Shown one piece after another: positions 1-5,548 of a stretch of 5,879 nucleotides of DNA. The notes below the pieces were generated by a model, which saw only the letters and a list, made by a program, of their open reading frames with translations, was not told the DNA's origin and did no database searches. The position numbers and the translations under genes were made by a program. The DNA lies in the NCBI GenBank assembly GCA_021205485.1, contig JAJPXK010000148.1, positions 1 through 5,879 of the forward strand. Reading direction: 5' to 3'. This DNA is from Clostridia bacterium. Lineage in GTDB: Bacteria > Bacillota > Clostridia > Christensenellales > Borkfalkiaceae. Every line of letters starts with the position of its first letter. The stretch's first letter is position 1.

Positions 1-64
1 CACGCTTTGTTGTACGCTTCCTCATGCTGTATTCAATATCACTAAAGCTCTGCTGCCCGTTCAT
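1..64 (-). CDS. IS5-family transposase, N-terminal 21 residues only
   Basis: The ATG is at 64-62 and the frame stays open to the window edge. The peptide begins MNGQQSFSDIEYSMRKRTTK. From memory, this 'QQSFSDIEYS.RKRTTKRE' beginning is typical of IS5-family DDE transposases in Clostridia, which normally continue for about 400-500 residues. The catalytic DDE residues lie outside the window. A purine-rich AAGGCGG stretch about 8 bases before the ATG can serve as ribosome binding site. A TATAAT box lies upstream inside the IS end. The gene reads away from the rest of the window, so it should not drive transcription of the neighbouring genes. Whether this copy is intact cannot be seen. Confidence 0.8.
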   Translation of the reverse strand, partial: MNGQQSFSDIEYSMRKRTTKR

Positions 65-91
65 ACTTGCACCGCCTTATCTTTTTCTCAT

Positions 92-120
92 ATTATATCA
101 CATTTACCTGCTTTTTTGAA
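92..120 (-). promoter_or_regulatory. Promoter of the left IS transposase
   Basis: On the minus strand a perfect TATAAT (-10) occupies 97-92. TTCAAA (-35, 4 of 6 matches) occupies 120-115, with a 17-base spacer. It sits inside the IS end, about 28 bases before the transposase ATG. The -35 lies within the 50 bp shared by both IS copies, so the right copy probably carries the same promoter facing outward to the right. Confidence 0.6.
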
Positions 121-161
121 ATAGCCGGTACATAAAACGGATTAAATCAGCGTTTCCTTAA
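108..161. repeat. Left arm of 54-bp inverted repeat (IS end plus TTAA)
   Basis: The sequence is the reverse complement of 5826-5879 with a single mismatch (T at 153 against the base equivalent to C in the other arm). It comprises 50 bp of IS end and the TTAA at 158-161. The match may continue past the right edge of the window, where the sequence stops. Confidence 0.95.
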
Positions 162-166
162 AACTC

Positions 167-580
167 CTACGATTTACGGATACCGACTGACACCTTTTCG
201 TGGGTGTGTACAGTATCGCCCAGCCACTCAGGCACGTCTTCACAGCCTTCCTGTTCCCGCTGTTCCTTAATGAATGCGGCCAGCGTATTGGCATTAACTG
301 TCTCCGTGACAAGACTGGCGAACCCGTTCTCCTTCAGCGCCGCAATCATCTCATCCCTGCGGCCTGCTACCGGAGAAGCAAATAACCAGCTCTTCAAGTA
401 AAACGTACTGCCGTTTCTGGAGAAACGGTCAAGCTCCGTTTCCGTCATGGCATCCGACAGCTGCAGATCCAGTGCATCGATTTCTGCTCCAAGTGCCTTC
501 GCCTGTGCTTCCAAATCCTTTTTCTGTTCCCACATTGCCTTAAGCCGGTCAGCCATTTCAAAAATCTGATTATTCTCCAT
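167..580 (-). CDS. Small coiled-coil phage protein, Gp157-like
   Basis: This is a 137-residue soluble protein. Residues 8-45 are charged and heptad-like, suggesting a coiled coil. A mixed domain follows, with an 'FYLKSWLFASPVAG' strand-turn near 60-72, a helical stretch around 76-110 and a short basic tail. This layout (coiled coil, then a small domain with 'L.E.GF..LV.ETVNA.TL.AF.KE') resembles small proteins often found beside helicases in siphophage early operons and annotated as Gp157-like. The biochemical role is unclear. The start is secure: GGAAGGAGGT lies 8 bases before the ATG. It is the last gene of the helicase operon, 80 bases after the helicase stop. It ends in TAG, with a TAA three codons later, just before the IS junction. 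The family assignment is tentative; that it is a real gene is not in doubt. Confidence 0.8.
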   Translation of the reverse strand: MENNQIFEMADRLKAMWEQKKDLEAQAKALGAEIDALDLQLSDAMTETELDRFSRNGSTFYLKSWLFASPVAGRRDEMIAALKENGFASLVTETVNANTLAAFIKEQREQEGCEDVPEWLGDTVHTHEKVSVGIRKS

Positions 581-647
581 CGGTGACTACCTCCTTCCAA
601 GGGATAAGATTTTGATATCTCTCTACTAGCTACCGAGAAATTCAACC

Positions 648-681
648 CCCGTTCAAAGCCTCAGCTTTTGAACGGGTTTTT
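648..681 (+). terminator. Hairpin with U-tract on the plus strand, at the helicase 3' end
   Basis: CCCGTTCAAA (648-657) pairs perfectly with TTTGAACGGG (667-676), followed by TTTTT on the plus strand. This is an intrinsic-terminator shape for rightward transcription. The helicase stop codon (661-663) is in the loop. Read leftwards, in the direction of the operon, the stem is followed by GGTTGAATTTC rather than a U-run, so it should let helicase-to-Gp157 transcription through. No plus-strand gene is visible upstream; it may block antisense transcription. Confidence 0.45.
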
Positions 682-2097
682 GCCCTTCCGATAATCATCG
701 ACGAGCAATTTAGCTAAGTTTTGTTTCTTCTGCAGCGTCGATAATACCTTGCGGTCAATTGTGCCCCGACAGATAAGATAAATATAGTGGCAGTTCTCAC
801 GCTGGCCTGCGCGATGAATTCTGGCCTTCGCCTGTTCAAAATTCGACATGTAATAATCCAGACTGTAAAAAACCATCTTCTATGCATCATTCAGTGTAAT
901 GCCAAGACCGGCGGCTGCAATCTGCCCCACAAATACCTTACATTTCTCATCATACTGGAAACTCCGGATTTCACCGTTTCTGTTCTTCACGCCGCCGCGA
1001 ACAACAGCATAATGAATTTTCTTTTTCTCCAGAAGCTCCTCTATATCATCCAGTTCCGGCACAAAGCGAGCCATGATTACGAGCTTCTTATCCTCTGCCA
1101 TACAGGTATCGATAATGTCAGAAAGAGCGTCCAGTTTTGCTGTACTTACCGAATTTACGATACCGTCATCATCCGTCAGATGTCCACCGGTAATCTGTGA
1201 CAGGCGCAAAAGTCTCGTGAGGATGTTCGCTGTCGTGACTTCCGATTTTTCCATCTCCGCATAGCTTTCATCCTCAATGCTGTCGTAGAGCTTTAATGCT
1301 TTCGGCTCTAAATCCACAGTCCGGATTTCCTCGACAATTTCCGGCAGATCCAGGCATTCCGATTTCGTTACCCGGAATGCAACCGAATGCATCTTCTGTA
1401 AAAAATCGTCCATCATCCATCTGCGAAAAACCGGTATATGATTCCTGTAACCTGCCATGTCAAAATATCTGCTGCGGAAAGAATAAAACGACATTCCAAA
1501 TATCTGAGGATTTAAAAAACGGTACTGCGAGAACACATCCATCTCATGGTTGGTGATTACCGTTCCTGTCAACAAAAGCTTATATTTTGCCCTGTCTCCG
1601 AGGTGATGCATTCCTTTGCTCTGGTTCGTGCGATTCTCCTTCAGTTTGTGTGCTTCGTCTGCAATCACCAGCTCCGCGTCATAAGCAAGCAGTTCCTTCT
1701 CCAGCCTCCACGCCGACTCATAATTCACAACCACCACCTGCAATCCCTCTTCCGGAAGTTTTGTAAGCTGCTCTTTTTTCTTTGCCGCCGTACCTTTTAA
1801 GACCGTCAGCGAATATGGAAAATCAGCAAATTTTTCAAATTCCTCTTTCCATACACCAACGATAGAAAGCGGAGACACCACCAAAACCCTGTTAATCTTC
1901 CCAATCTGATACAGACATCCGGCAACGGCGATGCTCACCACCGTTTTACCGGTACCCATTTCCATAAGTAAGGCAACTCCCCGGCTCTTTATTCTTCCGT
2001 CAAAAACCCCAAACTTCTCACAGGCAAACGCAAAAGCATTCTTCTGGTGCTCATAAGGTGTGGCCTTGATCGGCATCATCAGTTCGATGTTACTCAT
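661..2097 (-). pseudogene. SNF2/DEAH-family helicase interrupted by one in-frame amber codon
   Basis: This is an SF2/SNF2-type DNA-dependent ATPase of 478 codons, a typical size for stand-alone phage helicases of this family. Visible motifs, numbered from the ATG at 2097: I MGTGKT (47-52), Ia VLVVSPLS (71-78), II DEAH (147-150), III LLLTGT (174-179), IV KLVIMARF (338-345), V GQIAAAGLGITL (391-402) and VI QAKARIHRAGQ (about 422-432). Codon 406 is TAG (882-880). The frame then continues unchanged through motif VI to TGA at 661, so this is one gene with a single nonsense codon. Relatives usually have a small residue such as Ser there (TCG to TAG would be one change). Without readthrough the product lacks motif VI and the arginine finger. 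The ATG at 2097 has GAGGGG 8 bases upstream and overlaps the previous gene by 8 bases; a GTG at 2106 is an alternative. Confidence 0.85.
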
Positions 2098-2338
2098 GGC
2101 ATTCACCCCTCACTTCTTTAATCTCAATCTCCTCCACCGACTTTCCCGGTGCCAGCGCAAGGATTTCACAAAACTCCCCAAACAGCAGGGATAGGATTCT
2201 CTTCGGAAGACGGATACGCTCGCTCTGTAGCACTTCCTGTTTATGACCATCATGGTCTGCAACATTGATTCGCACTCTGTGTTTCAATCTCATTGATTTG
2301 TCCTCGTTGTTCCAGTTTTCAATGTTCATTTTGCGCAT
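2090..2338 (-). CDS. Unknown 82-residue protein, first gene of the helicase operon
   Basis: I do not recognise a family. The product is 82 residues, hydrophilic and highly charged. The N-terminal half is basic (RLKHRVRINVADHDGHKQ), with a strand-like stretch near 16-27. The middle holds a hydrophobic helix-like stretch around 46-62 (LSLLFGEFCEILALA). The tail is acidic with alternating charges (about 63-82). No signal peptide or membrane span is evident. The ATG at 2338 has GGAGG 9 bases upstream; a second ATG three codons later is a poorer choice. Its stop overlaps the helicase ATG by 8 bases, so the two are probably translationally coupled. Small genes of unknown role directly before SNF2 helicases are common in phage early regions, which is the only functional hint. 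Confidence 0.75.
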   Translation of the reverse strand: MRKMNIENWNNEDKSMRLKHRVRINVADHDGHKQEVLQSERIRLPKRILSLLFGEFCEILALAPGKSVEEIEIKEVRGECHE

Positions 2339-2356
2339 CGATATCTACCTCCGTGA

Positions 2357-2368
2357 TCGCAATTGCGA
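2357..2368. promoter_or_regulatory. 12-bp palindrome, candidate operator
   Basis: TCGCAATTGCGA is a perfect palindrome between the candidate -10 box (2394-2399) and the GGAGG of the 82-residue gene. A repressor bound here would block the operon. No regulator gene is in the window, so the operator role is inferred from position and symmetry only. Confidence 0.35.
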
Positions 2369-2393
2369 AACGAAGGCAAACCGATGAGCCTGA

Positions 2394-2423
2394 TTTATAT
2401 ATAATTTTCATAACGGCCTTCAA
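2394..2423 (-). promoter_or_regulatory. Candidate promoter of the helicase operon
   Basis: On the minus strand, TTGAAG (-35, 4 of 6) at 2423-2418 and TATAAA (-10, 5 of 6) at 2399-2394 are separated by 18 bases. It lies about 55 bases before the ATG at 2338 and downstream of the terminator that closes the preceding gene, which is where an operon promoter is needed. The spacing is slightly long and the match moderate. Confidence 0.45.
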
Positions 2424-2593
2424 ACAAAACCTCCGTTTCGTTCTCAGGCCAGCCATTTCCTACTGGCTATGATTGAAATTGTGTCTGCCGCGCAGCCCGG
2501 AAATGGTCCCACGTCTGGGGAGCATTACAGCAGAGGCGTTTAAGGTCATCACCCGACCAGACAGAAGAGTGATCAGTTCTTCTGTGATAAAAC

Positions 2594-2656
2594 AAATAAA
2601 AAAGCCAGGGCATATCAAATACACAGAAAATATCTGTGTTTCGACATACCCTGGCT
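2594..2656 (-). terminator. Intrinsic terminator after the zinc-ribbon gene
   Basis: On the minus strand AGCCAGGG (2656-2649) pairs with CCCTGGCT (2610-2603), followed by a run of seven T including the last stem base. Inside is a second stem, ACACAGA/TCTGTGT (2621-2627 and 2633-2639), stacked through a mismatched GTC/GAT region. The long two-part stem plus U-tract is a strong rho-independent terminator. It begins about 38 bases after the zinc-ribbon stop codon. Confidence 0.8.
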
Positions 2657-2694
2657 CGGCGGTGGTCTACTCTGGACCCCTATTGGCTCAGTGA

Positions 2695-2913
2695 TTATCG
2701 GTTACAATTTTTAATATATCGATGTGATGCACCTCGAACCGGCGGTACAATTTTAGCTGTCAATTCGTCGTAATCAAACTCAACAAATTTCCCACAATTA
2801 GGACATGGATGCGTTGCTTTTCCGTGTGCATCTGGTTCGACTCCAGCTTTATACTTAGGGCAACATGGATATGCTATCATCGTCCTAATTCTCTCAACCG
2901 TATCTATCTGCAT
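2695..2913 (-). CDS. Small zinc-ribbon-like protein, 72 residues
   Basis: This is a small cysteine-rich protein of unknown function. A CPNCGK knuckle sits at 37-42 (Cys37, Cys40), the classic second half of a zinc ribbon. The first half is atypical: PCCPKY at 16-21 provides Cys17 and Cys18 where CxxC would be expected, so metal binding may use another ligand or be impaired. His30 and His35 lie between the two halves. An acidic stretch FVEFDYDE (43-50) follows and the tail is basic. Phage and prophage early regions commonly encode such small zinc-ribbon proteins, some of which bind nucleic acid; no specific role can be given here. The start is clear: AAGGAGGA lies 6-7 bases before the ATG. The gene is a single unit, with a hairpin terminator upstream (2980-3024) and another just downstream. 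Confidence 0.75.
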   Translation of the reverse strand: MQIDTVERIRTMIAYPCCPKYKAGVEPDAHGKATHPCPNCGKFVEFDYDELTAKIVPPVRGASHRYIKNCNR

Positions 2914-2969
2914 TTGTTTCCTCCTTCCGTCACTTATTTCAAATTCTCATCATCTTCTGAAATCTTAAA

Positions 2970-3024
2970 AAATTACAAAATGCCGGATAGACAACATTTC
3001 CAAAAAACATGTCTAATCCGGCAT
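2970..3024 (-). terminator. Hairpin terminator after the DGQHR gene pair
   Basis: On the minus strand ATGCCGGAT plus an extra T and AGAC (3024-3011) pair with GTCT and ATCCGGCAT (2992-2980), giving 13 pairs with one bulge and a loop of about 18 bases. TTTTGTAATTTTTT follows. The stem is strong but the U-tract is interrupted. It lies 34 bases after the stop of the 90-residue gene. Confidence 0.6.
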
Positions 3025-3057
3025 TACGTTCTCATGTTTCCAAGGAATCGAGCTCGG

Positions 3058-3330
3058 TCATTCTGAAATAATTTTTTCGATTTCTGGTTTTAGCAATGAT
3101 TTCTCAAAATCGCTTAAATTATTCCAAATCTGTTTTATAATATCAATCAGGCAAATCCTGACGTTCTTCTTTTTATCTTTACTTTTGCTGCAATAGCATC
3201 TCACATATATGAATATCCCAGTCCTTTCAACCCGGAAGTCAAATGCCCGTTCATTATTTGAATTAAGAACAGGAACTGCAGCCTCTGATGAAACTATCTC
3301 TACCGGTTTATGATTTACAAACTTCTTCAT
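3058..3330 (-). CDS. Unknown 90-residue protein paired with the DGQHR gene
   Basis: I do not recognise a family. From the preferred start (MKKFVNHKP) the product is 90 residues and basic. The N-terminal half has strand-like segments (AFDFRVERTGIFIYVRCYC). A lysine-rich loop KSKDKKK follows at about 49-55. The C-terminal third looks helical and amphipathic (ICLIDIIKQIWNNLSDFEKSLL). No signal peptide or membrane segment is seen. I chose the ATG at 3330 because GGGGGAGAAGG sits directly before it; the ATG at 3348 would place that ribosome binding site inside the gene. It starts 20 bases after the DGQHR stop and is followed by a hairpin terminator, so the two genes form a transcription unit and may act together. 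It has no resemblance I can see to DndA, DndC, DndD or DndE. Confidence 0.75.
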   Translation of the reverse strand: MKKFVNHKPVEIVSSEAAVPVLNSNNERAFDFRVERTGIFIYVRCYCSKSKDKKKNVRICLIDIIKQIWNNLSDFEKSLLKPEIEKIISE

Positions 3331-3350
3331 GCCTTCTCCCCCTCTCATCG

Positions 3351-4622
3351 TTATACCATCTCAGGAAGTTTTGCCTCCTGGTCATTCCGTGCGTTTCTGA
3401 TAATCTCTCGTACTGACTCAATATCCTCTTTTTTCATGTACCTTCCCATCACAATATATGATATGACCATTCCTGCGCACCGGATAGACTCCTTACCCGT
3501 CATCATCTTTTTGTTAGTGCTTGGAATTACAAGTATATTGAACCACAGTTCATTCTCAAATGACCAGTTAATCCTGTTGATTTTTTTTGCAATATCCTCC
3601 CACTTCAAACCGAATGCACGTGCCATGCGCGCAACATGCGCCAAAGCCATTTGTGTAACTGGCTTCAAAAGGAGATTCGTCTCTCTCAAATAAGAAACCG
3701 GCCTATCCTTTTCCGTAAGCTCTATATACTGCCGAAACGCTTCGATTTCTCGTAATGCAACACTCCAAAAATCTCTCACTTCATCTAATGCATTCTCAAC
3801 ATCATCCTCCTCCGGTAGCATTTTTGTCGAAAATTTTTCATCCTTTAATATCGCTTCTGATATTGTATACACAGCACTCAGCGTCGTAAGATGTTTGCTT
3901 CTCTGTGAAAGTGTATTGCTCTTCCAGTTAACAATGTCAATCCCATTTATTGGAGCTAATGGTTCTCCTTCCTTTATAAGTACCCTGGATATAACGGCAA
4001 ATATATCATCGTCGCTTGTGATAATATTGTCACTTCTGCTTGTTTGTTTTGCATACTTATTTACCTTATTAAATATCTTTCGAATTTTCATCGTGTCGCG
4101 ATGCTCAACAAAAATTACGCTTATTTCCTCCTGCGCTATTTCAGGGTGAGGTTCTAAGTTTTTCCACGATGGACTAATTTTTGTATCTGCCGGTAATCCC
4201 ATATAGCCTTTAATTGCTACTTTTAAGCTGAGAAGCCTGTGCTGTCCATCAAGTGCAATCAACCTCTCACTGCCGGGAAGAGTCAAGAAACCCATATCCT
4301 TAAGAGGAAACCTATATGCCACAGGAAGATTCTGCACCGCCTCATCCACAGATTCAAACACCATTTCTTCAAATCCTGAATATATATCTACGATTAAACT
4401 ACCAAAAAACTTGTCTGGATCTTCTATTATGTAGGGAACAATTTCAGACACGACTCTATTGGTGTCAAGCGTCCTCTGCATTTTTTCATCTGCCGTCATT
4501 TCCTTCCATTCAGGCATTTCCATTGCAAACCCAACACTGTCCACCAACTGCCCCGCTCGCATTTTGGCGATATAATAAACGGTGTCTCCCATATGTGCTT
4601 TAATACATCCAATAGTTGCCAT
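3351..4622 (-). CDS. DGQHR-domain protein, DndB-like
   Basis: The product has 423 residues and carries the diagnostic LIALDGQHRLLSL segment, with DGQHR at 125-129. Around 182-200 it has FNKVNKYAKQTSRSDNI, matching the 'F..lN..A' segment usual after DGQHR in DndB-like proteins. The C-terminal third ends in a tryptophan-rich INWSFENELW motif (351-360) typical of the family. DndB is a transcriptional regulator of phosphorothioation operons, and DGQHR proteins also occur in deazaguanine (Dpd) modification clusters; their fold relates to ParB-type proteins. No dnd or dpd partners are visible, so this is an orphan within the window and may be regulatory or a decoy. The start is firm: AAGGAGG lies 7 bases before the ATG at 4622, behind a strong promoter. 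The frame is open further upstream to 4790, but that would run through a terminator and the promoter, so I reject that extension. Confidence 0.85.
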   Translation of the reverse strand: MATIGCIKAHMGDTVYYIAKMRAGQLVDSVGFAMEMPEWKEMTADEKMQRTLDTNRVVSEIVPYIIEDPDKFFGSLIVDIYSGFEEMVFESVDEAVQNLPVAYRFPLKDMGFLTLPGSERLIALDGQHRLLSLKVAIKGYMGLPADTKISPSWKNLEPHPEIAQEEISVIFVEHRDTMKIRKIFNKVNKYAKQTSRSDNIITSDDDIFAVISRVLIKEGEPLAPINGIDIVNWKSNTLSQRSKHLTTLSAVYTISEAILKDEKFSTKMLPEEDDVENALDEVRDFWSVALREIEAFRQYIELTEKDRPVSYLRETNLLLKPVTQMALAHVARMARAFGLKWEDIAKKINRINWSFENELWFNILVIPSTNKKMMTGKESIRCAGMVISYIVMGRYMKKEDIESVREIIRNARNDQEAKLPEMV

Positions 4623-4653
4623 AGTTTTTGCCTCCTTATGTGCTGTGTCTTTT

Positions 4654-4682
4654 ATAATAGCACCGCAAACGTAATATGTCAA
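4654..4682 (-). promoter_or_regulatory. Strong sigma-A promoter of the DGQHR gene
   Basis: On the minus strand a perfect TTGACA (-35) at 4682-4677 and TATTAT (-10, 5 of 6) at 4659-4654 are separated by exactly 17 bases. It lies about 31 bases before the ATG at 4622, giving a short leader with AAGGAGG. The inverted-repeat array at 4687-4732 begins only 4 bases upstream of the -35, which suggests regulation. Confidence 0.85.
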
Positions 4683-4684
4683 GC

Positions 4685-4732
4685 AAAAAACACGAGTTTT
4701 TTCAAAAACTCGTGTTTTCTTCAAAACACAAG
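4685..4732 (-). repeat. Three-armed inverted-repeat array (candidate operator or switchable hairpin)
   Basis: AAAACACGAGTTTTT (4687-4701) and its exact reverse complement (4704-4718) form a 15-bp perfect dyad with a 2-base gap. A third arm, AAAACACAAG at 4723-4732, is nearly the same as the first and can pair with the middle arm over 10 bp, with one G-U in the RNA. The two pairings exclude each other. In the leftward transcript the 15-bp hairpin ends in six U, so it can also work as a second terminator after the sigma gene. Its position directly before the -35 equally fits repressor or activator half-sites. Confidence 0.7.
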
Positions 4733-4736
4733 TGTC

Positions 4737-4771
4737 AAAAAAACAGACGCTACCCTGATCAATAGCATCTG
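4737..4771 (-). terminator. Intrinsic terminator of the sigma-factor gene
   Basis: On the minus strand CAGATGCTA (4771-4763) pairs with TAGCGTCTG (4752-4744), 9 bp with one G-U, followed by seven T (4743-4737). It starts 15 bases after the sigma-factor TGA. It separates the sigma transcript from the DGQHR promoter. Confidence 0.8.
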
Positions 4772-4786
4772 CTTGCAAAAAACATC

Positions 4787-5476
4787 TCATAAAAATCCCT
4801 CAATTTTTTTCTTTCTCACCGGGTTTGCAAGTTTTCTCAAGGCTTTCTTCTCAATTTGGCGTATACGTTCCCTTGTTAAACCATATATTTGGCCGACTTC
4901 TTCAAGGGCCTTCTCTCTGCCATCCTCAAATCCGAATCGTGTACAAATAATTTCTCTTTCCCGTTGTTTTAACTCACCTAATATGTCTTGAACAAGTTGC
5001 TGCAATGTTTTTCTCTCAATACTCTCATATATGTTTTCCGAATACAAGAGCAACCACTCATCTCCGTCATTATCTCCATCATGTTTTTCGCAGACATCCA
5101 TGTTTTCCAAAAACATATCAAGAGACTCAATTGGCGTACATGCAGATATCACATCTTCGGCTTGCTCCGGTGAACATTGCAGTTTCTCGCATATCATCTC
5201 GCTGACCTTTTGGCAGCCAATCCACTCATCACACTCAAAACAGTCGTGTGACTTGAGGATCGGAAACATCGTATAGAACCCCTCTTTTCTATGTACGGGA
5301 TAGTATACGAGCGGTCTGCATGTACCCTGCTCTCTTGTCATATTCTGATATATCCAAAGGGATGCATATGTACTAAAAGAACCACATGTATCAGGATCAT
5401 ATTTATCTACAGCATTTATCAATCCTATAAGTCTTATTTTTGCTATCCACGACATCAACCAATCCCAATTTACCAA
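4787..5476 (-). CDS. Sigma-70 family RNA polymerase sigma factor, N-terminus incomplete or unusual
   Basis: This would direct RNA polymerase to specific promoters. Region 2.2 is at about 18-28 (GLINAVDKYDP) and regions 2.3-2.4 at about 33-50 (GSFSTYASLWIYQNMTRE). A diverged region 3 spans roughly 60-120. An acidic linker DGDNDGDE lies at 133-140. Region 4 is at about 155-216, ending in a clear helix-turn-helix, EEVGQIYGLTRERIRQIEKK. The domain order resembles RpoD-type factors, but region 1 and most of 2.1 are missing. The start is uncertain: TTG at 5476 or ATG at 5455, neither with a good ribosome binding site, and the same frame upstream is closed by TAG at about 5488. It may be 5'-truncated or damaged. 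A terminator follows it and the DGQHR gene is next. It could act in expression of the element's own genes, but that is inference. Confidence 0.75.
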   Translation of the reverse strand: MVNWDWLMSWIAKIRLIGLINAVDKYDPDTCGSFSTYASLWIYQNMTREQGTCRPLVYYPVHRKEGFYTMFPILKSHDCFECDEWIGCQKVSEMICEKLQCSPEQAEDVISACTPIESLDMFLENMDVCEKHDGDNDGDEWLLLYSENIYESIERKTLQQLVQDILGELKQREREIICTRFGFEDGREKALEEVGQIYGLTRERIRQIEKKALRKLANPVRKKKIEGFL

Positions 5477-5534
5477 AAGGACAGTCTATATTATTATCCG
5501 GTGCCACTTTATTCGGACTGATTTTCAGTCTTGG

Positions 5535-5546
5535 AACACATGTGTT
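5535..5546. promoter_or_regulatory. 12-bp palindrome before the sigma gene
   Basis: AACACATGTGTT is a perfect palindrome two bases after the upstream gene's stop codon. A GACTGA/TCAGTC dyad (5516-5521 and 5525-5530) follows closely. Its AACAC half-sites recall the arms at 4687-4732, so one regulator could bind both places; that link is speculative. Confidence 0.3.
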
Positions 5547-5548
5547 AA

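Larger units (their letters stand above)
1..157 (-). mobile_element. 5' end of an IS5-family insertion sequence (partial, left copy)
   Basis: The outer end lies at 157 and reads GGAAACGCTGATTTAATCCG on the minus strand, next to a TTAA at 158-161. The element runs off the left edge. Its first 50 bp are repeated in inverted orientation at 5830-5879 with one mismatch, which defines a shared IS end. Inside it are a promoter and the start of a transposase whose N-terminus resembles IS5-family transposases of Clostridia. TTAA fits the YTAR target preference known for the IS5 group. The insertion lies just after the stop codon of the Gp157-like gene and does not disrupt it. The other IS end is not visible, so the family call rests on the transposase N-terminus and the end sequence. 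Confidence 0.8.
2339..2590 (-). other. Gene-poor, inverted-repeat-rich leader before the helicase operon
   Basis: No convincing gene is present: short open frames exist on both strands but none has both a ribosome binding site and a recognisable product. Several dyads can be read. ACAGAAGA/TCTTCTGT is at 2561-2568 and 2578-2585. CCATTTCC/GGAAATGG is at 2453-2460 and 2499-2506. AGCCA/TGGCT (2451-2455 and 2463-2467) would compete with it. An 11-bp pair with one mismatch is at 2367-2377 and 2430-2440. Near the gene there is a 12-bp palindrome at 2357-2368. A candidate promoter falls within it. This may be an operator/leader region or a structured RNA; it could also hold remnants of a decayed gene. 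Confidence 0.5.

Noticed and set aside
787..1200. Plus-strand open frame of 137 codons
   Set aside because: It lies fully antisense to helicase motifs IV-VI and is a shadow of that gene.
2320..2412. Short minus-strand frame beginning MKIIYKSGSSVCLRF that overlaps the start of the 82-residue gene
   Set aside because: It has only about 30 codons with a weak ribosome binding site, and it would lie over the candidate promoter, palindrome and next gene's ribosome binding site.
2395..2469. Minus-strand fragment reading GWPENETEVLFEGRYENYI, preceded by TAG
   Set aside because: It looks protein-like but is very short, has no start, and its frame is closed by TAG at 2469 and TAA at 2395. At most it is a gene remnant.
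2473..2694. Plus-strand open frame of 73 codons
   Set aside because: It begins at a TTG without a ribosome binding site, runs through the minus-strand terminator hairpin and opposes every other gene. I recognise no family, though the middle part is somewhat protein-like.
3310..3693. Plus-strand open frame of 127 codons
   Set aside because: It is antisense to the well-supported DGQHR gene, with no ribosome binding site and no recognisable domain.
4623..4790. Upstream extension of the DGQHR reading frame to an ATG at 4790 that overlaps the sigma stop codon
   Set aside because: The extension crosses a terminator, the repeat array and a TTGACA/TATTAT promoter. Its residues are encoded by those repeats, whereas the ATG at 4622 has a perfect ribosome binding site.
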